Positions 1 to 6,427 of a DNA stretch of 6,431 bases are shown here, in pieces. A model generated the notes under the pieces. It made no database searches. It worked only from the letters and a program-made list of their open reading frames with translations, and was not told the origin of the DNA. Each line of letters starts with the position of its first letter. Positions within the stretch are counted from its first letter, which is position 1. This stretch comes from Flavobacteriales bacterium (lineage in GTDB: Bacteria > Bacteroidota > Bacteroidia > Flavobacteriales > BACL11), in assembly GCA_002710495.1 (NCBI GenBank), contig PAKE01000043.1:16073-22503 (forward strand), read 5' to 3'. The translations under genes and the position numbers were made by a program.

Positions 1-332
1 GCAGCACCTTGATATGGCTCAAGAGCTGATGGATGGTTATGAGATTCTATTTTAAAACAACAAGCCAATCCATCGCCAATATCAACTAATCCCGCATTTT
101 CTTCTCCTGCCTCAACCAACATATGAGATCCTTCTTTAGGTAATTTCTTTAACCAAACAATAGAGTTTTTATATGAACAGTGCTCTGACCACATAACTCC
201 AAAAATACTTAGTTCACAAAAGTTTGGAGTTCTTCCTAATATTTCCTTAATTTTATCAAATTCTTCTGGTAATAAACCCATTTCTTGAGCTTGATGTACA
301 GTAGATAAAGTAAGTGTTGCCTGTGATGACAT
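1..332 (-). CDS. purL: Phosphoribosylformylglycinamidine synthase, small-type PurL, N-terminal part (runs off the left edge)
   Basis: PurL converts FGAR, glutamine-derived ammonia and ATP into FGAM, the fourth step of cytoplasmic purine synthesis. Only the first 110 codons are here; the gene continues beyond base 1. The translation starts [10 protein letters not shown] and carries the family signature '[11 protein letters not shown]' at about residues 47-57, with the conserved His51, and '[18 protein letters not shown]' from about residue 94, with His98 and His100 in the ATP/FGAR-binding segment. The short stretch before 'MWSEHCSYK' fits the small PurL of about 740 residues, which works with separate PurQ and PurS. 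The large 1,300-residue form has an N-terminal PurS-like extension that is missing here. The start at 332 is chosen because it gives the usual family N-terminus and lies about 17 nt downstream of the transcription start implied by a well-placed promoter. The gene is divergent from the lipoprotein gene. Identification is secure; the C-terminal two thirds cannot be seen. Confidence 0.96.
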   Translation of the reverse strand, partial: MSSQATLTLSTVHQAQEMGLLPEEFDKIKEILGRTPNFCELSIFGVMWSEHCSYKNSIVWLKKLPKEGSHMLVEAGEENAGLVDIGDGLACCFKIESHNHPSALEPYQGA

Positions 333-354
333 ATAATTTATTTTTATTTGATCA

Positions 355-383
355 CAAAAATAACTAAATTTGCCACTTAACAA
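355..383 (-). promoter_or_regulatory. Probable Bacteroidota-type promoter of purL
   Basis: Read on the minus strand, a -7 box TATTTTTG (362 down to 355) matches TAnnTTTG exactly. It is preceded by ATTG, whose TTG core lies at 383-381, with an 18-nt spacer, close to the usual Bacteroidota -33/-7 spacing. The implied transcription start is near 349, leaving a leader of about 17 nt before the purL ATG. No Shine-Dalgarno sequence is visible, as is usual in this phylum. The site overlaps the -7 box proposed for the divergent lipoprotein gene. No purine-responsive operator or riboswitch fits in such a short leader. Confidence 0.6.
365..372 (+). promoter_or_regulatory. Candidate -7 box for the lipoprotein gene
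   Basis: TAAATTTG followed by C matches the Bacteroidota -7 consensus TAnnTTTG and lies 23 nt before the ATG at 396, which implies a leader of about 17 nt. The only upstream TTTG (347-350) leaves a 14-nt spacer, shorter than the usual 17-21, so the -33 element is weak. It sits inside the span of the divergent purL promoter. The -7 match is exact, but the promoter call remains tentative. Confidence 0.4.
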
Positions 384-395
384 TTAAAATAAAGC

Positions 396-1256
396 ATGAA
401 AAAGACACTACTTCTTAGCCTCTCGTTAATAACTTTAATTTCTTGTGAAAAGACCACTATTGAGGGTTGTACAGAACCAATGGCAATAAACTACAACCCT
501 AGAGCATCTGTTAATAATAATTCCTGTGATTTTACTGGAGATATGATATTTTATTTAGACGCGGCAGCTGGTTTATACTTATATAATTATGGAATAGAAG
601 AACTGACATTTTATGTTAATGGACAGATTATAGGCTTTCAGTATAATAATGGAGGATTTTTTACTTCAGAAAACCCACCAAATTGTTCTAACAACTTATT
701 TACTAGTCATTCTGTCTTCTGGTCTGATAATTCATATACAACAATAAGCTGGCAAGCAATTGATGAAACGGGATTTGTTTGGTTTGGAGATACAGAAACC
801 TTATTAGCAAATGAATGTTTGTCAGTAGAACTTACAGTACCTATTGCTGGTTGTACAAACCCAATGGCAATAAATTATAATCCTAACGCTACTATCAATA
901 ACAACTCATGCGATTTTACTGGGGATATTATATTCTATTTGGATCAAGCAGCGGGCATATACTTATATAATGAAGGAGTACAAGAATTAACATTCTATAT
1001 TGATGGAAATAATATAGGTACTCAGTATAATAATGGGGGATTTTATACTACACAAACTCCACCAAATTGTTTTGATGACTTCTTTACTAGTAGATCCATC
1101 TATTGGTCTAATAATACATATACAACAATAAACTGGCAAGCTGTTGATGAAACAGGATTTATTTGGTATGAGAACACAACAAGCTTATCAGCAACCGAAT
1201 GTTTATCAATGGAACTTACTGCTAATAAACTAACAGTATATCAGGAAAACAACTAA
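396..1256 (+). CDS. Predicted lipoprotein with two tandem 128-residue repeat units, function unknown
   Basis: This 286-residue protein has a lipoprotein signal peptide: MKK, then a hydrophobic stretch (residues 4-16), then the lipobox L14-I15-S16-C17. Mature protein would therefore start at a lipidated Cys17 in the inner or outer membrane, possibly surface exposed. The rest is two copies of one unit, residues 24-147 and 152-275, aligned without gaps at an offset of 128 and about 69% identical (85 of 124 by hand count). Each unit opens with the GCT(E/N)PMAINYNP...NNNSCDF motif known from secreted marine Bacteroidota proteins. A module of about 100 residues follows, rich in Tyr, Asn, Phe and Trp, with a probable beta-strand pattern. 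Four cysteines recur per unit (25, 44, 97, 141 and 153, 172, 225, 269), suggesting disulfides in the periplasm or outside the cell. I recognise no enzyme motif. Adhesion or ligand binding is only a guess. The stop overlaps the end of the convergent gene. Confidence 0.9.
   Translation: MKKTLLLSLSLITLISCEKTTIEGCTEPMAINYNPRASVNNNSCDFTGDMIFYLDAAAGLYLYNYGIEELTFYVNGQIIGFQYNNGGFFTSENPPNCSNNLFTSHSVFWSDNSYTTISWQAIDETGFVWFGDTETLLANECLSVELTVPIAGCTNPMAINYNPNATINNNSCDFTGDIIFYLDQAAGIYLYNEGVQELTFYIDGNNIGTQYNNGGFYTTQTPPNCFDDFFTSRSIYWSNNTYTTINWQAVDETGFIWYENTTSLSATECLSMELTANKLTVYQENN
465..836 (+). repeat. Repeat unit 1 of the lipoprotein gene
   Basis: This encodes residues 24-147, from GCTEPMAINYNP to ECLSVELT. 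It aligns base for base, without indels, to 849-1220 at an offset of 384 nt. Third-position changes are frequent (for example aactacaac versus aattataat), while the protein stays about 69% identical. That pattern suggests an old duplication kept under selection rather than a recent slippage or assembly error. Confidence 0.9.
849..1220 (+). repeat. Repeat unit 2 of the lipoprotein gene
   Basis: This encodes residues 152-275, from GCTNPMAINYNP to ECLSMELT. A four-residue linker (VPIA) separates it from unit 1. All four cysteines, the NNGGF and PPNC motifs, the YTTI.WQA.DETGF stretch and the C-terminal ECLS.ELT match unit 1. An 11-residue unrelated tail follows before the stop. Confidence 0.9.
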
Positions 1257-3292
1257 TAAGTTCCATTATATCTACGAACGACCATTTCTATTAAAATAAA
1301 TAATAGAATAAGAATTAATATCCATTTTATATTTATTACTGATTTAACCTTCTCAGAAGTATGAAGAAGAGTTTTATTTAAAGGATTGTTTTTTAGCGTT
1401 TCTACTATCTGATCTGTATTAAATTTATCAAACATATACGCGTTACTTTCTGTAGAAAGTTGATATAAAATTTGATGATTAGCAGTGCTAATCTTACTTT
1501 CTATTTGTTTGGGAAGAATTGTGAATTCTCCTTTGACAATCTGTTCGGAGTTATTATATTTTGCAATAAAACTATAAGAGCCTTCGGAAAGAGAACTTAC
1601 TATTAAAAAGTAACTAGAATTAGTATTTTTTGAAAAAACATAATCGTAAATTACTCCATCCTTATTTTTGATGTGCAAACTAACTTCCTTGTCATTATTC
1701 AGCTCATAGTTTTCGTTATAATATTCAGCAAAGAAATTCATCTCTTTTCCTTGAATTATCTTTTTATCGTAATTAATACGGAACCTGCTTTTATCTTCTT
1801 TTATAAGAAGAAATTGAGCAATCTTAGAGAATAATTCATCAAAATTTTGGTGCAGATTATTGTTATTTCTATCATTAATCTTCCACTTCCACAATCCTTC
1901 AGAATATACTACAGAATATTTTTTTTCAGAATTATTGTCAACTATAATAAGTGGTTTTTCTGTATTATACAGTCCTATTTTCTGGTATAATACAATTTCA
2001 GAAGTTAGAGATTGATTATAAGTGCCAAATGGAGCTAATAAAGGAGGTAAATCAGTTAAATAGTTCTGAAGATTTGTAGAGACATTAAATTTTGAAAAAT
2101 CAGCATTATAACTAGCCGTAACTTCTTGACTCTTATTCTTCCCATCTACTTTTCCTGATGGATACAAATAGTTTAATTTAGATACAGAATTTGGTCCTAC
2201 CAATAATAAAAGTGAAACATCAGAACTTTTTATTTTTTCTAATTTTTCTAATTTATTATCAGAAAATGCAAAGTAAATAACCAAATTATACTTATCGTAA
2301 TTTGAATTGAAATTTGAGATTTTTTCTTTCTCAATTTCATAGTTCTTATTCTTATCTAAAACCGATTTTATTGCAGAAATATCAGGATGAATTGCATCAT
2401 ACAATATTAGAATATTATATTTAGAATCCAATACTTCTACATAAAAAGAACGCGAGTTATTTTCTATAGATTTTTCATTTGAAACTGATGAAACTACAAC
2501 TTTGTATTTATGAAGTCCTAAACTACTATTTTTAATTGTAAAATCTGTTTTGAAAAATTCAGAATTGGAGGTTATTTTTAGTTTTTTACTTTCAATTAGC
2601 TTCTCTTCAGAAAATAATTTTATTGTTATATATTCCCCTTTACATTTTTCTGTTTGTATATTTACTTTAACTGGAGCGGTATTACCTAGAAAAGAAATCT
2701 CGTTATGCTGGATTTCAGAAATTCTGACATCTTTTAAAACAGAAGTGTCGCCCAAAGGAATAGTGTAAAAAGGAATAGATTTTGCAATTTTATGTGACAG
2801 AGGATTACTACCTTGATTATACAGGCCGTCCCAACTTAAAACAACTCCTGTTAGGTTTCTTCCAGAATATTTTAAATCTATCTCATCCAAAAGCTGACTA
2901 ATATTTGTAGAACTACCAGTCTTATCAGTTGTGAAACCTTCATTTATCTGATCAGAATAATTATATGTAATAACATCAAAATCTGAAGAAAGCTTATTCT
3001 TGAGATTAATTAAATTTTGATAATCAGAAGAATCTAAAGAGGTGGATACCGAAGCGTCTTGTGATAAAATTATGATTGGTCTCTCTTCAATAGTTTCTGT
3101 GACAGAAGATAAAGGATTAAGAAGCAGAAAAAACAATACAGAAACTACCAATGCACGAAAAACAAACAATACTGTGGTAAGTTTTTTACTGAAAAATCTG
3201 TTCTTTCGGTATAAAAAATAAGCATAGATCACACCTAGAAGGATGCATAATACGCTATAATAAATTGGTAATTCTGTAGTAATGCTAAACAT
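1253..3292 (-). CDS. Membrane-anchored protein with VWA-like domain and probable GATase1-like domain
   Basis: This 679-residue protein has two N-terminal membrane helices (about residues 9-28 and 41-59) and one near the C-terminus (about 652-672, followed by RR), so the bulk of the chain probably lies in the periplasm. After the second helix comes a VWA-like domain (about 72-180). It has a MIDAS-like DxSxS at D79-S81-S83, a candidate MIDAS threonine T129, and a WDGLYNQGSNP segment with D155. Such domains bind a divalent metal and partner proteins. Residues about 290-470 begin KYNILILYDAIHPDISAIKSVL and resemble the GATase1-like fold seen beside VWA domains in BatA-like membrane proteins; no catalytic Cys-His-Glu triad is evident, so it is probably non-enzymatic. 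Residues about 505-595 look like an all-beta segment. The gene starts 4 nt after the fabG stop, so it is almost certainly co-transcribed. The biological role is unknown; the family-level call rests on motifs, not on a search. Confidence 0.82.
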   Translation of the reverse strand: MFSITTELPIYYSVLCILLGVIYAYFLYRKNRFFSKKLTTVLFVFRALVVSVLFFLLLNPLSSVTETIEERPIIILSQDASVSTSLDSSDYQNLINLKNKLSSDFDVITYNYSDQINEGFTTDKTGSSTNISQLLDEIDLKYSGRNLTGVVLSWDGLYNQGSNPLSHKIAKSIPFYTIPLGDTSVLKDVRISEIQHNEISFLGNTAPVKVNIQTEKCKGEYITIKLFSEEKLIESKKLKITSNSEFFKTDFTIKNSSLGLHKYKVVVSSVSNEKSIENNSRSFYVEVLDSKYNILILYDAIHPDISAIKSVLDKNKNYEIEKEKISNFNSNYDKYNLVIYFAFSDNKLEKLEKIKSSDVSLLLLVGPNSVSKLNYLYPSGKVDGKNKSQEVTASYNADFSKFNVSTNLQNYLTDLPPLLAPFGTYNQSLTSEIVLYQKIGLYNTEKPLIIVDNNSEKKYSVVYSEGLWKWKINDRNNNNLHQNFDELFSKIAQFLLIKEDKSRFRINYDKKIIQGKEMNFFAEYYNENYELNNDKEVSLHIKNKDGVIYDYVFSKNTNSSYFLIVSSLSEGSYSFIAKYNNSEQIVKGEFTILPKQIESKISTANHQILYQLSTESNAYMFDKFNTDQIVETLKNNPLNKTLLHTSEKVKSVINIKWILILILLFILIEMVVRRYNGTY

Positions 3293-3296
3293 AAAA

Positions 3297-4043
3297 TTAT
3301 GTTAGCATACCTCCACAAACATTAATAACCTGTCCTGTTACATAAGATGACATATCAGAAGCTAAAAAGAGTGTTACATTTGCGATATCATCAGTAGTAC
3401 CTCCTCTTTTTAAGGGAATAGAATTTCTCCATTCATTAACCTGATCTTCTCCTAAAGCATCTGTCATTTCAGTTTCGATAAATCCAGGAGCAATAGAATT
3501 ACATCTGATATTTCTAGATCCAAGCTCTAAGGCCGTAGATTTAGTAAATCCGTTAATAGCAGCTTTGGATGCTGAATAATTTGTCTGACCGGCATTTCCT
3601 TTTACACCTACAACTGAACTCATGTTAACAATAGAACCTTTCCTTTGTTTTAGCATTGGTCTGAGTACTGCTTTTGTCATGTTGAAGACTGATTTCATAT
3701 TGATATCCATCACACTATCAAAATCTTCCTCTGACATACGCATTAAAAGTCCATCTTTTGTAATTCCAGCATTATTTACTAATACATCAATAGATCCAAA
3801 TTCCTTCAATACGTCGTCTGCTAATTTTTGTGAAGCATCAAAGTCTGATGCATCTGATTTGTACCCTTTCACTTTACATCCATTTGAGGAAAGTTCCTTC
3901 TCTAAATCTTTTGCTTCTTTCTCTGAAGAACGATATGTAAATGCAATATTAGCTCCATGTAGTGCAAATACTTCTGCAATTCTATTACCAATACCTCTAC
4001 TAGCTCCAGTAATAATTACAGTCTTTCCTTCTAATAAGTTCAT
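3297..4043 (-). CDS. fabG: 3-oxoacyl-[acyl-carrier-protein] reductase
   Basis: This NADPH-dependent cytoplasmic reductase turns 3-oxoacyl-ACP into 3-hydroxyacyl-ACP in each cycle of type II fatty-acid synthesis. At 248 residues it has typical FabG length and is a classical short-chain dehydrogenase. It shows the cofactor-binding TGASRGIG (12-19), D64/D67 in the adenine-binding SDASD, the NNAG motif (90-93), and the catalytic set N115, S143, Y156 and K160 in SSVVGVKGNAGQTNYSASK. It also has the PGFIETEMT loop (186-194) and the FabG-like C-terminus VTGQVINVCGGMLT. These features support FabG over other SDR enzymes, though SDR substrate assignments are never certain from sequence alone. It lies 73 nt downstream of sucD and 4 nt upstream of the VWA-like gene. 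No acpP, fabD or fabF is adjacent, so it is outside a classical fab cluster. A possible -7 box precedes it, so it may have its own promoter as well as read-through from sucD. Confidence 0.92.
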   Translation of the reverse strand: MNLLEGKTVIITGASRGIGNRIAEVFALHGANIAFTYRSSEKEAKDLEKELSSNGCKVKGYKSDASDFDASQKLADDVLKEFGSIDVLVNNAGITKDGLLMRMSEEDFDSVMDINMKSVFNMTKAVLRPMLKQRKGSIVNMSSVVGVKGNAGQTNYSASKAAINGFTKSTALELGSRNIRCNSIAPGFIETEMTDALGEDQVNEWRNSIPLKRGGTTDDIANVTLFLASDMSSYVTGQVINVCGGMLT

Positions 4044-4062
4044 TTTAATATATTTTAAGATT

Positions 4063-4070
4063 CAAAGATA
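4063..4070 (-). promoter_or_regulatory. Candidate internal -7 box upstream of fabG
   Basis: Read on the minus strand, TATCTTTG matches TAnnTTTG and ends 19 nt before the fabG ATG. The nearest upstream TTG (4086-4084) gives only a 13-nt spacer, so the -33 element is poor. The 73-nt sucD-fabG gap also shows no convincing terminator, so read-through from sucD is plausible. This may be a secondary promoter for fabG and the VWA-like gene. Confidence 0.35.
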
Positions 4071-4116
4071 AAAAATCCAAATACAATATAGATAGATTAT
4101 CTTTTCTTATTCGAAA

Positions 4117-4995
4117 TTAAACAGAAACTCCTATTTTCTCTGCCATTAGTTTTCCTATTTCAGCAGGAGATTCGGCAACAGTTATACCACATTCTCTCAA
4201 AATAGCCATTTTAGCTTCTGCAGTATCATCCTTACCGCCTACAATTGCTCCAGCATGCCCCATGGTTCTTCCAGCAGGAGCTGTTTGTCCCGCAATAAAA
4301 CCAACTACAGGTTTTGTTCCATTCTCTTTTATCCATTTAGCAGCATCCGCTTCTAATTGTCCTCCAATTTCACCAATCATAATAATACCATCAGTTTCAG
4401 GGTCATTCATAAATAATTCAACTGCATCTTTTGTTGTTGTACCTATAATAGGATCTCCTCCTATACCAATAGCTGTAGAAATTCCCATTCCTGCTTTTAC
4501 CACTTGATCAGCTGCTTCATAGGTAAGTGTACCTGATTTTGAAACTACACCTATCCTACCCTTTTTGAAGACAAATCCTGGCATAATACCACATTTTGCT
4601 TCATTTGGAGTGATAACACCTGGGCAGTTAGGTCCTACCAAAGTACAATCTTTATCAGATAAATATTCTTTTACCGTTATCATATCTTTTGTTGGAATTC
4701 CTTCTGTAATACAGATAATAATCTTAATTCCTGCTTCAGCAGCTTCCATTACTGCATCTGCAGCAAATGCTGGTGGCACAAAGATTAAAGAAGTATTAGC
4801 TCCTGCTTTTTCTACTGCTTCTGATACAGTATTAAACACAGGTCTTTCTAAGTGAGTTTGACCTCCTTTTCCGGGTGTAACTCCGCCTACAACATTTGTT
4901 CCATAATCAATCATTTGCCCTGCATGAAAAGTACCTTCAGAACCTGTAAATCCTTGAACAATTACTTTTGAATCTTTATTAACTAATACACTCAT
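4117..4995 (-). CDS. sucD: Succinyl-CoA ligase (ADP/GDP-forming) subunit alpha
   Basis: With the beta subunit SucC, this enzyme interconverts succinyl-CoA and succinate while making ATP or GTP in the TCA cycle, in the cytoplasm. The 292 residues match the usual length of about 290. Visible motifs are the N-terminal CoA-binding segment [10 protein letters not shown] (15-24), PGKGG (41-45), GPNCPGVI (121-128, with Cys124), SKSGTLTYE (152-160), [11 protein letters not shown] (177-187), E209 in GEIGG, and the phosphorylated active-site histidine H247 in GRTMGHAGA (242-250). All expected key residues are present. The start at 4995 gives the usual N-terminus ([15 protein letters not shown]) and lies about 21 nt after the start implied by a strong promoter. 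sucC is not beside it: mnmE lies upstream on the other strand and fabG follows downstream, so SucC must be encoded elsewhere. sucD probably heads the leftward transcript. Confidence 0.97.
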   Translation of the reverse strand: MSVLVNKDSKVIVQGFTGSEGTFHAGQMIDYGTNVVGGVTPGKGGQTHLERPVFNTVSEAVEKAGANTSLIFVPPAFAADAVMEAAEAGIKIIICITEGIPTKDMITVKEYLSDKDCTLVGPNCPGVITPNEAKCGIMPGFVFKKGRIGVVSKSGTLTYEAADQVVKAGMGISTAIGIGGDPIIGTTTKDAVELFMNDPETDGIIMIGEIGGQLEADAAKWIKENGTKPVVGFIAGQTAPAGRTMGHAGAIVGGKDDTAEAKMAILRECGITVAESPAEIGKLMAEKIGVSV

Positions 4996-5022
4996 TATTT
5001 ATTTCTTTGTTAAATTGGTTTG

Positions 5023-5052
5023 CAAAACTACTACAAAATAGTATTTTACAAA
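5023..5052 (-). promoter_or_regulatory. Probable Bacteroidota-type promoter of sucD
   Basis: On the minus strand TTTG (5052-5049), an 18-nt spacer and TAGTTTTG (5030-5023), followed by C, match both the -33 and -7 consensus elements. The expected transcription start is near 5016, giving a leader of about 21 nt with no Shine-Dalgarno sequence. This is the clearest promoter in the window and likely drives sucD, with read-through to fabG and the VWA-like gene. Confidence 0.65.
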
Positions 5053-5062
5053 GGATTTTAAA

Positions 5063-5070
5063 TACTTTTG
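5063..5070 (+). promoter_or_regulatory. Candidate -7 box for mnmE, very close to the start codon
   Basis: TACTTTTG matches TAnnTTTG exactly and continues as CAAA, like the sucD element on the other strand. It ends only 4 nt before the mnmE ATG at 5075, so transcription would begin at or within a few bases of the start codon. No TTG lies at the expected -33 distance. Either mnmE is transcribed with almost no leader, or this match is coincidental and the true promoter is elsewhere. Confidence 0.35.
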
Positions 5071-5074
5071 CAAA

Positions 5075-6427
5075 ATGAATTATTTTAATACAGAAGATAC
5101 TATTTGTGCCATCACCACTGGTGGAGGGATGAGTGCAATTGCTATAATTAGAATATCTGGTAGCAAAGCAATTGAAATTACAAACTCTGTGTTTAATAAA
5201 GAAATTTCTGAAAGCAAAACTCATACTTTACATTTTGGTGATTTTACTGATGATAAAGAATTAGTTGATGAAGTATTAGTAAGTATTTTCAGAGGTAGTA
5301 AATCATTTACTGGTGAAGAAAGCATTGAGATTTCTTGCCATGGTTCTGTATACATACAAAATAAAATAATTCAAATATTAATTAAAAACGGATGTAGATT
5401 AGCAACTGCTGGAGAATTTAGTATGAGAGCTTTTAAAAACGGAAAATTAGATTTAACTCAAGCAGAATCAGTTGCAGATTTAATAGAATCGGAAAGTAAA
5501 GGAGCTCATAAAACCGCATTAAATCAGTTGAAAGGAGGAATATCTAGTAAATTAAAAGAACTCAGAAGTCAGCTTATTGATTTTGCTTCTTTAATAGAAT
5601 TAGAATTAGATTTTTCAGAAGAAGATGTAGAATTTGCTGACCGGAAACAATTTCATGATTTATTAAAAAAATTAAAATCAGAATTAGAAAAATTAATACA
5701 ATCTTTTAAATTAGGAAATTGCATAAAAAACGGAATAGCTGTTACAATTTTAGGAGCTCCAAATGTTGGGAAGTCTACTCTTTTAAATTGTTTACTTAAT
5801 GAAGACAAAGCTATTGTTTCAGATATAGCAGGAACTACAAGAGATGCTATTGAAGACACTTTAATAATTGAGGGGTATAACTTCCGTTTTATTGATACTG
5901 CAGGAATTAGAAAAACAACTGACACAATTGAGAATTTAGGAATAGAAAAAACATTAGAAAAGGCTAATAAATCAGAAATTATCCTTTTTATAATAGACGC
6001 GAACCAAGAATTAGAATCACAACTTATGGAACTCAATAAAGTTAGGAAGGAGAATATCGCAAGAGTTTTAGTGATTGTAAATAAAATTGATGTATGTGAA
6101 GTTGACTTAAAGCAAGATTATATTTCAATTTCCGCAAAAAATGGAGAGGGAATATCTGCATTAAAAAACAAACTCCTCAATTTTATAAATACTGCAAAAA
6201 TATCAGAAAGTGATAGTATTGTAAGCAACCTGCGTCATTATGAACAATTACAACTTACACTTCATGAAATTAATAGTATAATAAATGGTATGGGAAATAA
6301 TATTTCTGGAGATTTTCTATCAATAAACATCCGACAAGCTCTTTTCCATTTAGGAAGTATTACTGGAGAAGTAACAACTGATGATTTACTTGGAAATATA
6401 TTTGGAAAATTCTGTATCGGAAAGTGA
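5075..6427 (+). CDS. mnmE: tRNA uridine-34 5-carboxymethylaminomethyl modification GTPase
   Basis: MnmE (TrmE) works with MnmG to add carboxymethylaminomethyl or aminomethyl groups at C5 of the wobble uridine in certain tRNAs, using GTP, a one-carbon folate and FAD; it acts in the cytoplasm. The 450-residue protein is complete. The N-terminal folate-binding domain (about 1-120) begins DTICAITTGGG..AIAIIRISG and includes GEFSMRAFKNGKLDLTQAE (113-131). A helical domain is split around the G domain. The G domain holds G1 GAPNVGKS (227-234), G2 in AGTTRD (252-257), G3 DTAG (274-277), G4 NKID (336-339) and G5 SAK (353-355). The C-terminus ends in the family's CxGK motif (C447-I-G-K450), with the conserved cysteine present. 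The start at 5075 gives the standard family N-terminus. The gene is divergent from sucD and has no visible Shine-Dalgarno sequence. Its TGA stop overlaps a possible ATG (6427-6429), but too few bases remain to call another gene. Confidence 0.97.
   Translation: MNYFNTEDTICAITTGGGMSAIAIIRISGSKAIEITNSVFNKEISESKTHTLHFGDFTDDKELVDEVLVSIFRGSKSFTGEESIEISCHGSVYIQNKIIQILIKNGCRLATAGEFSMRAFKNGKLDLTQAESVADLIESESKGAHKTALNQLKGGISSKLKELRSQLIDFASLIELELDFSEEDVEFADRKQFHDLLKKLKSELEKLIQSFKLGNCIKNGIAVTILGAPNVGKSTLLNCLLNEDKAIVSDIAGTTRDAIEDTLIIEGYNFRFIDTAGIRKTTDTIENLGIEKTLEKANKSEIILFIIDANQELESQLMELNKVRKENIARVLVIVNKIDVCEVDLKQDYISISAKNGEGISALKNKLLNFINTAKISESDSIVSNLRHYEQLQLTLHEINSIINGMGNNISGDFLSINIRQALFHLGSITGEVTTDDLLGNIFGKFCIGK

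Noticed and set aside
338..363. Inverted repeat TTATTTTT...AAAAATAA near the purL transcription start, as an operator
   Set aside because: The 8-bp arms contain only A and T in a very AT-rich spacer, so chance is likely, and the arms overlap the -7 box sequence itself.
2550..2768. A 72-codon open frame on the plus strand inside the VWA-like gene
   Set aside because: It is antisense to a long, motif-bearing gene, has no promoter or family resemblance, and has the composition expected of a complement frame.
3310..3314. GGAGG on the minus strand upstream of the VWA-like gene, as a Shine-Dalgarno site
   Set aside because: It lies 17 nt before the ATG, too far for normal use, and encodes the Gly-Gly conserved at the FabG C-terminus. 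Other genes here have no Shine-Dalgarno site, as is usual for Bacteroidota.
3622..4071. A 149-codon plus-strand open frame opposite fabG
   Set aside because: fabG is certain from its catalytic residues. The opposing frame shows only the hydrophobic, Ser-rich composition typical of an antisense shadow.
4090..4110. AGATA-GAT-TATCT followed by T-rich sequence on the plus strand between sucD and fabG, as a terminator
   Set aside because: The stem is only 5 bp and has one G-C pair per arm, and no plus-strand gene lies upstream for it to terminate. On the minus strand it lacks a following U-run.
4262..4855. Two plus-strand open frames opposite sucD
   Set aside because: They are Pro/Ile/Ala-rich mirror images of the Gly-rich sucD sequence, with no motifs of their own.
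4979..5224. An 81-codon minus-strand open frame spanning the sucD/mnmE promoter region
   Set aside because: It overlaps the start of sucD in another frame and the conserved N-terminus of mnmE, and would run across both promoters. No recognisable protein features.
5653..6036. A 127-codon minus-strand open frame opposite the mnmE G domain
   Set aside because: mnmE is secured by all five G motifs; this frame is its complement and shows no independent signature.
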